From: DASPKX01 sp035627835
Lineage (GTDB): Bacteria; Verrucomicrobiota; Verrucomicrobiia; Limisphaerales; SXQI01
Reading direction: 5' to 3'
DNA length: 5,748 bases
Assembly (NCBI GenBank): GCA_035627835.1
Contig: DASPKX010000106.1
Span: 1-5,748, forward strand
The position numbers and the translations under genes were made by a program. Position 1 is the first letter of the stretch, and each line of letters begins with the position of its first letter. The notes under the pieces are model-generated. The model saw only the letters and a program-made list of their open reading frames with translations, made no database searches and had not been told where the DNA came from. Positions 1 to 4,764 of this stretch are shown piece by piece.

Positions 1-1193
1 GGGGCCAGCGCGAGTTCGCCGCTGAAATCGCAAGGGGTGGAGATCCAGACGGAGTTTCCGATGCGGAAGCCCTGGAGGTAGGTGTATTCGGAAACGGGAA
101 CGAGATGCCGGGCGATCCAGGGGCGGAGGCGCACGCGGTCGGTGACACGGACGTGCAGGGAGGGCAAACGGACAGGCGCGCCGAAAATGGAGAAGGGAAG
201 CTGGTTGGTGAGGGGCGCGTCCGCCATCGCAGCGAGGGTGCGTTCGGCGAGGGTGTTGCCCATCAACTCGGCGCCTTCGAAACCGGACTTCCCCGCAACG
301 GGCGCATGGCTGCCGACGCTGCCGGAAAGGAAAAGGGCCATGCCACCGGTTTGAGCCTCGACCGCGCGCTGCCAATATCCCGGGTAATCGCCACTGAACT
401 GCATCACGCCCGCGCCGAGGACAGTGGCATGCGCGGCAAAGGCGCCGAGAATAGCCGTCCTGCCCTCGGTTTGTTTGACGACCGCGAGGGTGAAATCAGC
501 GTCCTCCTCGCCGAGATCCCCGACGATCCGATTGCGAACCAGATCTGGAGCGCTGAATTTCGCGTGGCCGAACTGCGCTGGCTTAAGGTCAGCAATGGCC
601 TGCCCCGCAGCCGCGACGAGTTGCTGCGCGAACCAAACTCTGGCGTCGGGATTAAAGTCACCGGCAAAAGCTTCGCCGATGAACCCCGCGCCCCACCCGC
701 CAATGGAGCAGTGGGTATGCGTGGCGCCGAAATAAATTTGGTCCCGCTCCAGCCCTGCCTGATCACGCAATTGAGTCGCGGCCGCATCCGCAACTTCGCG
801 CGGGATGATGAGCGTATCGGTGCCGACAATAACTCCCACTCGTGGACCGACTTGAAAGGCGACCGCTTTGACCCAGAGATCGTCATGCGCGCCTTGGGCA
901 GGCTTCCCCTTGCGCGCGCCATACCCGGCGAGCGGCAGGTTAACAAAGCGGCCTTCGGCCGGGTTGTCGTCAGCGCGGAGAGTCGGTGTGAGGAGCGCGC
1001 GCCCAAACCCAGCCCTCAGTTCACCAAATTGCGTCTCGTTCGTGGTCGAAGTGCGTTCAAGAACGTGCGTCGTCTCCAGAAAGTAAGTTGAGCGGAGGAA
1101 AGGCTGAACATCCAGAGTGTCGAGGGAAAGCAATGTTAGGCTGAAAGCCGCAGCAAGGAGAGCGGCGAAGACTTTCTTGCGCGGGTGACGCAT
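1..1193 (-). CDS. Neutral/alkaline ceramidase-family secreted protein (3' end outside window)
   Basis: The frame is open from ATG at 1193 to the left edge: 397 codons and no stop, so the C-terminus is missing. The first 25 residues (MRHPRKKVFAALLAAAFSLT, then LLSLD) form a basic then hydrophobic signal peptide or anchor. The rest follows the neutral/alkaline ceramidase N-terminal domain: RAGFGRALLTP (61-70), PLAGYGARKG (87-96), GAHDDLWVKAVAF (101-113), the zinc-type FGATHTHC (155-162), FAAHATVLG (252-260), SGDYPGYW (267-274), FLSGSVGSHAPV (288-299) and TPCDFSGELA (387-396). The family hydrolyses the amide bond of ceramides outside the cytoplasm; many bacterial members of this shorter type have no proven substrate. 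By eye, the nucleophilic Ser of the usual GDVSPN motif is Ala297, and the PGE zinc-ligand Glu is Asp389. ATG 1193 is the only ATG, GTG or TTG between it and the in-frame stop at 1233-1235; no Shine-Dalgarno sequence is visible. It starts 98 bp after the EEP gene. Family call strong, activity uncertain. Confidence 0.85.
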   Translation of the reverse strand, partial: MRHPRKKVFAALLAAAFSLTLLSLDTLDVQPFLRSTYFLETTHVLERTSTTNETQFGELRAGFGRALLTPTLRADDNPAEGRFVNLPLAGYGARKGKPAQGAHDDLWVKAVAFQVGPRVGVIVGTDTLIIPREVADAAATQLRDQAGLERDQIYFGATHTHCSIGGWGAGFIGEAFAGDFNPDARVWFAQQLVAAAGQAIADLKPAQFGHAKFSAPDLVRNRIVGDLGEEDADFTLAVVKQTEGRTAILGAFAAHATVLGAGVMQFSGDYPGYWQRAVEAQTGGMALFLSGSVGSHAPVAGKSGFEGAELMGNTLAERTLAAMADAPLTNQLPFSIFGAPVRLPSLHVRVTDRVRLRPWIARHLVPVSEYTYLQGFRIGNSVWISTPCDFSGELALA

Positions 1194-1291
1194 GGCAGAA
1201 ACGTGCTCATTTTCGCGATCTGCGTCTATAAATCATCTGCGTGCGCACGGGCCCATGAAGCTCCAACGAGGGCTTGAGTTGCAACGGCTAT
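1194..1291 (-). other. Short intergenic leader of the ceramidase-family gene
   Basis: These 98 bp separate the EEP stop from the ceramidase-family start. No gene, terminator hairpin or Shine-Dalgarno sequence is obvious. The plus strand reads ATCTGCG twice (1218-1224 and 1235-1241), a degenerate relative of the CGCAGAT nonamers in the two larger gaps, in the opposite orientation. A small out-of-frame ATG at 1210 (reading AAAATGAGC) opens only about two dozen codons and is unlikely to be a gene. The short spacing allows co-transcription of the two genes, but the sequence does not prove it. Confidence 0.4.
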
Positions 1292-2203
1292 TCACTCTGC
1301 TCTGAGCGTGGAGAGCACAGCACGGTGGTCGGAGGGATAAGCTTTTACAACAACGTCGGCCTTTTGCGGCGTTTCGCCGACGATCTCCGTTTTCGACACG
1401 GTGATCATGCCGCCTTTGTAGAAGATCATGTCGATGCGGTCGTGGCGGTCTTTTGGGTCATTCTCGGCGGTGATGGGGGTCCAGGTGAGGCCGCGGTGGG
1501 TGAGTTCGTTCGGGAACATTTTGCGGTAGCTGTCGGTGAAGCCGGCGTCCACAACGGCTTTGGTGGCGGGCCAGTCCACGGGGAGAGGGCACAGTTTGGC
1601 TCCGGCGGCGCGAGGGGTCCAGTCCTGGTGGGAGGGTTCGTTGAAGTCGCCAGTGAGGAAGATAGGGATGTCATTGGTTGAGACGCGCGCGATCTCGGCG
1701 AGCACGGTTTTGATTTGGGCTCCACGAGCTGCGCGAGCGGCGGCGATGGCTTCGTCAGCGGTTTTCAGGAACGCGCCATCGGCGTAGGGAATGCCGAGGA
1801 GTTGGTAGGGTTGGTAAGGAGCGTGCGCGAGGTGGACGTTGAAGAGCCAAACTTCTTTGCCGTCATTGAGCCGGATTTTGGCGCCGTATTTGGCTGGGGT
1901 ATTGGTGATGATGGGGAAGCGGCTGAGGATGCCGCGGTTGTCGCCCTGGTCGAGGTAATGGAACTGAAGCATCGTTGAGAGTTCGCGGGCGCGGTCGGGG
2001 CGCGGACCGCCATCTTTGCTGTGGCCGCGGGTTTCCTGGAGGCCGATGAGATCGGCATTTGCAGCAGTGATGACCTTGGCCGATTGGCTGAGTGGTTGGC
2101 CGCCCTGGTCGCCGCCGTGCCACATCTTAAAGGTCATGACGCGGAGAGTGGAGGCGGCATGCGCGGTGGCGCAGAGAAGGAGGAGGAGCGTGAGGCGTAT
2201 CAT
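1292..2203 (-). CDS. Secreted endonuclease/exonuclease/phosphatase (EEP) superfamily protein
   Basis: This 303-residue protein starts MIRLTLLLLLCATAHA, a signal peptide with a likely cleavage site after AHA (residue 16). The body has the EEP (DNase I/APE1/neutral sphingomyelinase) fold motifs in order: RVMTFKMWHGG (21-31), LIGLQETRG (52-60, metal-binding Glu57), GILSRFPII (91-99), FNVHLAHAPYQPYQ (121-134, His124), FLTGDFNEPSHQDW (182-195, Asp186 and Asn188), DRHDRIDMIF (252-261, Asp258) and YPSDHRAV (289-296, Asp292-His293). The fold hydrolyses phosphodiester or phosphoester bonds; the substrate is unknown, and export argues against intracellular DNA repair. The metal-binding Asn normally in the first motif (MTFN) is Lys26. 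The frame stays open upstream to ATG 2344, but those 47 residues are translated intergenic repeat; the signal peptide places the start at 2203. No Shine-Dalgarno sequence precedes it. The ceramidase-family gene follows after 98 bp. Confidence 0.88.
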   Translation of the reverse strand: MIRLTLLLLLCATAHAASTLRVMTFKMWHGGDQGGQPLSQSAKVITAANADLIGLQETRGHSKDGGPRPDRARELSTMLQFHYLDQGDNRGILSRFPIITNTPAKYGAKIRLNDGKEVWLFNVHLAHAPYQPYQLLGIPYADGAFLKTADEAIAAARAARGAQIKTVLAEIARVSTNDIPIFLTGDFNEPSHQDWTPRAAGAKLCPLPVDWPATKAVVDAGFTDSYRKMFPNELTHRGLTWTPITAENDPKDRHDRIDMIFYKGGMITVSKTEIVGETPQKADVVVKAYPSDHRAVLSTLRAE

Positions 2204-2215
2204 GGGAGCATTTGT

Positions 2216-2242
2216 ACCACGAAGCGCGCGAAGATCACGAAG
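2216..2242. repeat. Three tandem 9-bp units (xxxACGAAG type)
   Basis: The plus strand reads ACCACGAAG, CGCGCGAAG and ATCACGAAG back to back, three 9-bp units sharing CGAAG. On the gene strand they read CTTCGTGAT, CTTCGCGCG, CTTCGTGGT. The array ends 13 bp upstream of the EEP start codon. A single related unit (GCACGAAG, 4553-4560) sits at the edge of repeat copy B. The 9-bp period keeps frames open and produces a false N-terminal extension of the EEP gene. Confidence 0.65.
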
Positions 2243-2249
2243 ATAGGAC

Positions 2250-2267
2250 GAGCGTGACGCTCGACTC
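2250..2267. repeat. GAGCGTGACGCTC palindromic motif, copy 1
   Basis: GAGCGT-G-ACGCTC is a perfect 6-bp inverted repeat around one central base, followed by GACTC. Related copies are at 2348-2360 (GAGCGTGACGCTT), 2488-2500 (GAGCGTGATGCTT) and 4629-4641 (GAGCCTGACGCTT), with a degenerate CGTGGCGCTTCA at 2528-2539. All are intergenic and in the same orientation. Function unknown. Confidence 0.6.
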
Positions 2268-2294
2268 CATTTTGCAGGAAGATAGGAGAGGACG

Positions 2295-2321
2295 TCCGCA
2301 GATTGCGCAGATTTCGCACAT
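2295..2321. repeat. Three tandem 9-bp units (TCCGCAGAT type), copy A
   Basis: The plus strand reads TCCGCAGAT, TGCGCAGAT and TTCGCACAT, three contiguous nonamers within composite repeat A; on the gene strand the first is ATCTGCGGA. The corresponding array in copy B is better preserved in the third unit. Confidence 0.65.
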
Positions 2322-2382
2322 AAGGGCAAAGGGAAGTAAACCACGATGAGCGTGACGCTTCATCCGATTAGGAGGAAGGCGC

Positions 2383-2402
2383 GCCCGGTCGGGGGACCGG
2401 GC
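2383..2402. repeat. Perfect GC hairpin within repeat A
   Basis: GCCCGGTC (2383-2390) and GACCGGGC (2395-2402) form a perfect 8-bp stem around a GGGG loop (CCCC on the gene strand). No T-tract follows on the gene strand, so this is not a classical intrinsic terminator. It is REP-like and could still stabilise or end the M48 transcript; that role is inference. Confidence 0.65.
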
Positions 2403-2464
2403 CTACCATGGACCGGGCAAAAGGCGTGGAGCAAGACGAACGCCCGGTTGCGTGACTGGGAAAG

Positions 2465-2514
2465 GCACAAAGCGGGTTTCGCGTAGTGAGCGTGATGCTT
2501 GACCTACTTTGTGC
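2465..2514. repeat. Imperfect 13-bp inverted repeat downstream of the M48 stop
   Basis: GCACAAAGCGGGT (2465-2477) pairs with ACCTACTTTGTGC (2502-2514): 11 Watson-Crick pairs, one G-T and one mismatch, with eight perfect pairs at the outer end. The 24-base loop contains the GAGCGTGATGCTT motif. On the gene strand it begins 37 bases after the M48 stop codon at 2552. There is no following T-run. It may be a 3' transcript structure or the ends of a small repeat unit. Confidence 0.5.
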
Positions 2515-2551
2515 AAGGAGGGGTAAACGTGGCGCTTCAATTTCCCTGTTC

Positions 2552-4195
2552 TCACTTGCTGGCGTTCCAGATTAAGGAGGTTTCCACTTTCTTTATGGGC
2601 TTCAAATAGCTCTTGGTGGAGGAGCCTATGATGATGACGTAGATTTGGCCGCTGAATTGAACATTGGAGGTGAGATCTTCCAGCACTCGTTGCTCCTCCT
2701 TTTCTCTGCTCCAACTGAACGTGCCAAAGGATCCTTCGACTGCGAGGATGAAGAAGGGTTCCATCGGGAAGATTTGAACGTCCTTTCTCACCAGGTAAGC
2801 GCGTTTGATATACGGCCGCGTCGATAGCTGCTTCACCAGATCGACCACGCGCTCCGAACTCAGAGCGTGCGGAATGAATTTGTCTTTGGCCGTGATATTC
2901 GTGCGCTCCTTATCCGCTTCAGCGACGCGGTCGTAATGTTCATCAAGGCGGCTCTCCCAAACTTCGGCGAGATCCCGTTGGTTAGTTCTACGGTAATAGC
3001 TGAGAAGAAGGTTGCCAGCGGAGGGGGTCGCGAATGGGTTTAGAGTGATGACTTGTTCCAGGAGCGGAATTCCGGCGGGGTCATTTTGCTGCAGCCGAAT
3101 GCGGCCGATCTGAAAAAGGGCGCCTTGATGCTGCGGGTTAAGTTGGTGCAGAGACTCGAGCCAGAGGAGGGCATCTGCATCGGTCTTCAAGTCCAGCGTA
3201 AGCCCGGCAATGGTCCACAGTTCCTCAGGAGAGGGTTCTGTTGTGGCGGCGAGCTTTTCCTCCAATCGGGCGAGTTCCGCGCGCTTGGCCTGCAGTTCTT
3301 TGTGCTGATGACTCCAAGGCTCCGCGGTGGCTTTTGCCCATTGTTCATCCAGCTCCTTGAGGAGGCTTTGGAGCGACTCCGGCGGAAACAGGGTGGCGGC
3401 AGCGCTTTGTTGCAGTGGGCCTTGCAGCTCGCTCAAGCTCTCGGCGTCCGGCACGCCGAGGCCGCGGAGGCGATCTTTTAAACAAGGATGTGTGTCCACA
3501 CTTCCGGTGCGCTCCGCCAACGCTTCACGCAACCATCCGTTCTCCACAAGTTCAGTGACTGGCCCACGCAGCGCATCGGCTGTGGCTGTGAAAGCGAGCT
3601 GCGGCGGATGCACATCGGTCATGGTTCTGGACCAGACGTTCGGCCAGTATTTTTCAGCGAGCCGCCGGGCCTGGAGCTGGACGGAAACGAGCGCTGAGGC
3701 GGCAGCGTCGCGCCCGACGGCATCGGCTGCGGCACGATCGGCCTCGTACTCGTTCGCGCGGGCAAGGACGAAAGAATAAGCGTTGAAGTGCGGGGCGTAG
3801 CGCGTCAGGAAGGATTGAATGAGCCGGCTCCAACCACCGCCATTTTCAGAAGCGACCAGCAGTTGGTACCATGTCTTCCGAAGACGATAGATCCAGCTGC
3901 CAAAACCGCCATGATTGCCGCTGACGTGGCCGCATTCGTGGGCGAGCACCGCTTTGAATTGCTCTTCGGTTAAGCCGCAAGCGAGCGGTAGGCCGATGAT
4001 GAGGTAATTCCGATTCCAGCCGAAGATTCCGAGCCGCGGGTTTTGTTGGATGGCGGCGTTAAATTCGTTCGTGACTACGACCTCGTGGATCCTGGGGGTC
4101 TTGAGCTTGACTCTCAGGTCTTCAAGGACGGCGAACAAAGCGGGAGCCTCGGCTTGCGTGATGCGCCGCCCTCTGGCGGCGGGAGGCGAACCCAT
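2552..4195 (-). CDS. M48 family metallopeptidase, catalytic and TPR part (downstream half of a frameshifted gene)
   Basis: This 547-codon frame carries the protease part of an M48 zinc metallopeptidase. The first nine residues (MGSPPAARG) are an out-of-frame reading of the upstream segment; family-like sequence begins RRITQAEAPALFAVLEDLR at residue 10 (base 4168). Motifs: NEFNAAIQQNPRLGIFGW (43-60), VLAHECGH (83-90) with the HEXXH zinc site at His86, Glu87 and His90, and ANEYEAD (147-153) supplying the third ligand Glu149 in EXXXD. DTHPCLKDRLRGLG (234-247) is a typical M48 element. Then come a charged helical stretch (about 295-320), TPR-like helices (about 325-420) and a C-terminal alpha/beta segment (about 433-547). 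Joined to the upstream frame the protein would be about 633 residues, membrane-anchored near its N-terminus. M48 enzymes cleave peptides, often at the membrane; the substrate is unknown. All catalytic residues are intact, so inactivity would come only from the frameshift. Stop at 2552-2554. Confidence 0.85.
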   Translation of the reverse strand: MGSPPAARGRRITQAEAPALFAVLEDLRVKLKTPRIHEVVVTNEFNAAIQQNPRLGIFGWNRNYLIIGLPLACGLTEEQFKAVLAHECGHVSGNHGGFGSWIYRLRKTWYQLLVASENGGGWSRLIQSFLTRYAPHFNAYSFVLARANEYEADRAAADAVGRDAAASALVSVQLQARRLAEKYWPNVWSRTMTDVHPPQLAFTATADALRGPVTELVENGWLREALAERTGSVDTHPCLKDRLRGLGVPDAESLSELQGPLQQSAAATLFPPESLQSLLKELDEQWAKATAEPWSHQHKELQAKRAELARLEEKLAATTEPSPEELWTIAGLTLDLKTDADALLWLESLHQLNPQHQGALFQIGRIRLQQNDPAGIPLLEQVITLNPFATPSAGNLLLSYYRRTNQRDLAEVWESRLDEHYDRVAEADKERTNITAKDKFIPHALSSERVVDLVKQLSTRPYIKRAYLVRKDVQIFPMEPFFILAVEGSFGTFSWSREKEEQRVLEDLTSNVQFSGQIYVIIIGSSTKSYLKPIKKVETSLIWNASK

Positions 4196-4452
4196 AACGC
4201 CCGGAGGATCATTACGGCCAAACCGCCGAAGAGGATAAGGCCTTTAATGCTGGCATACCCGGCACGCCCGCTGGCGAGGAGGGCGACGCAAAGGGCGAGC
4301 CCGCCGACGCCAAGCCCCAAAAGCAGCAAGACGTAGCCGTAACCAAGCGCTGCCAGGAGGGCGACCTTGATCTTGTAAGCGCGGGGGTTTGCTTCAGCAG
4401 CCAACGTGAGGCGCTGGACGAGTTCGTCAAAACGTTTGCGGGAGAGAGACAT
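4114..4452 (-). CDS. N-terminal membrane segment of the M48 metallopeptidase (upstream half, frameshifted)
   Basis: ATG at 4452 opens MSLSRKRFDELVQRLTLAAE. A hydrophobic stretch at about residues 28-61 (one long or two short membrane passes) and another at about 68-88 (GLILFGGLAVMILRALWV) follow, then VRLPPPEG (88-95). In the family VRLPPPEG runs straight into the RRxTxAEAPALF sequence that is found here in the other frame, so the true N-terminus is residues 1-95 (4452-4168). The last 17 residues, GASRKPRLPLCSPSLKT, are an out-of-frame tail ending at the stop at 4114. An AAAGG lies six bases upstream of ATG, a weak Shine-Dalgarno candidate. If this frame is made alone, the product is a small membrane peptide with no protease site. 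Its identity rests on motif order and the way the two frames join, not on a database search. Confidence 0.8.
   Translation of the reverse strand: MSLSRKRFDELVQRLTLAAEANPRAYKIKVALLAALGYGYVLLLLGLGVGGLALCVALLASGRAGYASIKGLILFGGLAVMILRALWVRLPPPEGGASRKPRLPLCSPSLKT
4164..4181 (-). other. Frameshift site of the M48 gene, inside a perfect hairpin
   Basis: On the gene strand CGCCGCC-AGAG-GGCGGCG is a perfect 7-bp stem with a 4-base loop. Family-like sequence passes from one frame (PPPEG) to the -1 frame (RRITQAEAP) here, the shared base being 4168. One missing base, most simply a G from the GGG run at 4169-4171, explains it. There is no X-XXY-YYZ slippery heptamer at the junction (it reads CCA GAG GGC GGC). 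A deletion or a sequencing compression in a GC hairpin is more likely than programmed frameshifting. Confidence 0.75.
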
Positions 4453-4537
4453 TGTCGGCCTTTAGCATTCGCACGCAGAGCTGATCAGTGGCTTAGCGGC
4501 GGGATTCGGTATGCTTATGCGGACGCGGGGCGTTGCG

Positions 4538-4549
4538 CAAGAATTCTTG
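4538..4549. repeat. 12-bp perfect palindrome CAAGAATTCTTG
   Basis: CAAGAATTCTTG is identical on both strands, just outside repeat B and about 86 bp upstream of the M48 start codon. It is AT-rich within a GC-rich gap. It could be an operator half-site pair or the edge of the repeat unit; nothing in the window supports a specific regulator. Confidence 0.35.
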
Positions 4550-4576
4550 TGGGCACGAAGATAGGAGGAGAGGACG

Positions 4577-4603
4577 TCCGCAGATTGCGCAGATTCCGCA
4601 GAT
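4577..4603. repeat. Three tandem 9-bp units (TCCGCAGAT type), copy B
   Basis: The plus strand reads TCCGCAGAT, TGCGCAGAT and TCCGCAGAT without gaps. The first and third are identical; the second differs at one base. This is the cleaner version of the array at 2295-2321. Confidence 0.7.
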
Positions 4604-4694
4604 GAGGAAAAAGGAAGGAAACCACGATGAGCCTGACGCTTGACTCGATTAGGAGAACGAAGAACCCGATGGGTAGGGGGCGGAGCAAAAGGAC

Positions 4695-4714
4695 GCGCGG
4701 TCGGGAGACCGGGC
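4695..4714. repeat. GC hairpin within repeat B
   Basis: GCGCGGTC (4695-4702) and GACCGGGC (4707-4714) pair over 8 bp with one G-G mismatch around a GGGA loop; it is the counterpart of the perfect hairpin at 2383-2402. On the gene strand it lies about 50 bases after the stop codon at 4765 and is followed by GTCCTTTTGC, a short T-run that gives only weak terminator character. Confidence 0.55.
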
Positions 4715-4764
4715 CTACCATCGAAGGGGCAAACAGGCGTCGAGCAAGCGGCAGGCTTGACCGT

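Larger units (their letters stand above)
2278..2435. repeat. Composite intergenic repeat, copy A
   Basis: This block matches copy B (4558-4748) in the same orientation. Shared segments in order are GAAGATAGGAG, GAGGACGTCCGCAGATTGCG and the following CAGATT, AACCACGATGAGC, TGACGCTT, CGATTAGGAG, GCGGTC/GCCCGGTC, GACCGGGCCTACCAT, GGGCAAA, AGGCGT and GAGCAAG. Copy A lacks about 35 bp present in B between CGATTAGGAG and the GC hairpin. On the gene strand its first base lies 116 bp past the M48 stop. It encodes nothing recognisable, and no transposase or target duplication is visible. Confidence 0.8.
2204..2551. other. Gene-free, repeat-rich intergenic region
   Basis: These 348 bp lie between the stop of the M48 peptidase and the start of the EEP gene. 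No reading frame here resembles a protein; long open frames that cross it carry peptides such as LRDLRALRG, which come from 9-bp repeats. It contains three CGAAG nonamers (2216-2242), a perfect GAGCGT-G-ACGCTC palindrome (2250-2262), composite repeat A (2278-2435) with its GC hairpin, and a larger stem-loop (2465-2514). Any EEP promoter must lie within it, but I cannot place convincing -35/-10 boxes. Confidence 0.7.
4558..4748. repeat. Composite intergenic repeat, copy B
   Basis: This is the same-orientation partner of copy A (2278-2435), about 2.3 kb away on the other side of the M48 gene. It is longer because it carries about 35 extra bases (AGAACCCGATGGGTAGGGGG and nearby) ahead of the hairpin. 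It ends with GAGCAAG, 16 bp downstream (gene strand) of the stop codon at 4765. It contains the GAGCCTGACGCTT motif (4629-4641), a nonamer array and an imperfect GC hairpin. Confidence 0.8.
4453..4764. other. Gene-free, repeat-rich intergenic region
   Basis: These 312 bp separate the stop of the beta-sandwich protein from the M48 start. Most of it is composite repeat B (4558-4748), with a 12-bp palindrome beside it (4538-4549). The 80 or so bases nearest the M48 start show no repeat and should hold its promoter, but I see no convincing -35/-10 pair. The open frame across 4515-4721 contains repeat-derived peptides such as LRNLRNLR and is not a gene. Confidence 0.7.

Noticed and set aside
404..1006. 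A 200-codon minus-strand open frame overlapping the ceramidase-family gene.
   Set aside because: It is another frame of the same DNA. Its Ser/Arg/Pro-rich sequence looks like an out-of-frame reading, while the frame starting at 1193 carries the family motifs.
105..1091. A 328-codon open frame on the plus strand.
   Set aside because: It lies entirely antisense to the ceramidase-family gene, whose motifs are clear. Its protein shows no recognisable domain, and GC-rich coding DNA commonly leaves the opposite strand open.
2200..2211. A three-codon mini-ORF (ATG CTC CCA TGA) overlapping the EEP start codon.
   Set aside because: It could allow translational coupling, but it has no Shine-Dalgarno sequence and is too short to separate from chance.
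2383..2402. The GC hairpin as a Rho-independent terminator of the M48 gene.
   Set aside because: No U-tract follows the stem on the gene strand, and the same hairpin belongs to a repeated element.
2403..2714. A 103-codon minus-strand open frame across the M48 stop.
   Set aside because: Its first part is an out-of-frame reading of the M48 C-terminus and the rest is intergenic repeat.
4114..4195. Programmed -1 ribosomal frameshifting to make the full M48 protein.
   Set aside because: There is no slippery heptamer at the junction, and the hairpin spans the shift point instead of lying a few bases downstream. A base deletion or sequencing error is simpler.
4453..4560. A promoter for the M48 gene using TTGCGC and TAAGCA with a 17-base spacer.
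   Set aside because: Each box matches the sigma-70 consensus at only about half of its positions, which chance explains in a region this size.
4515..4721. A 68-codon minus-strand open frame between two genes.
   Set aside because: It is built almost wholly from repeat copy B, with LRNLRNLR coming from the 9-bp units. No start signal or homology is visible.
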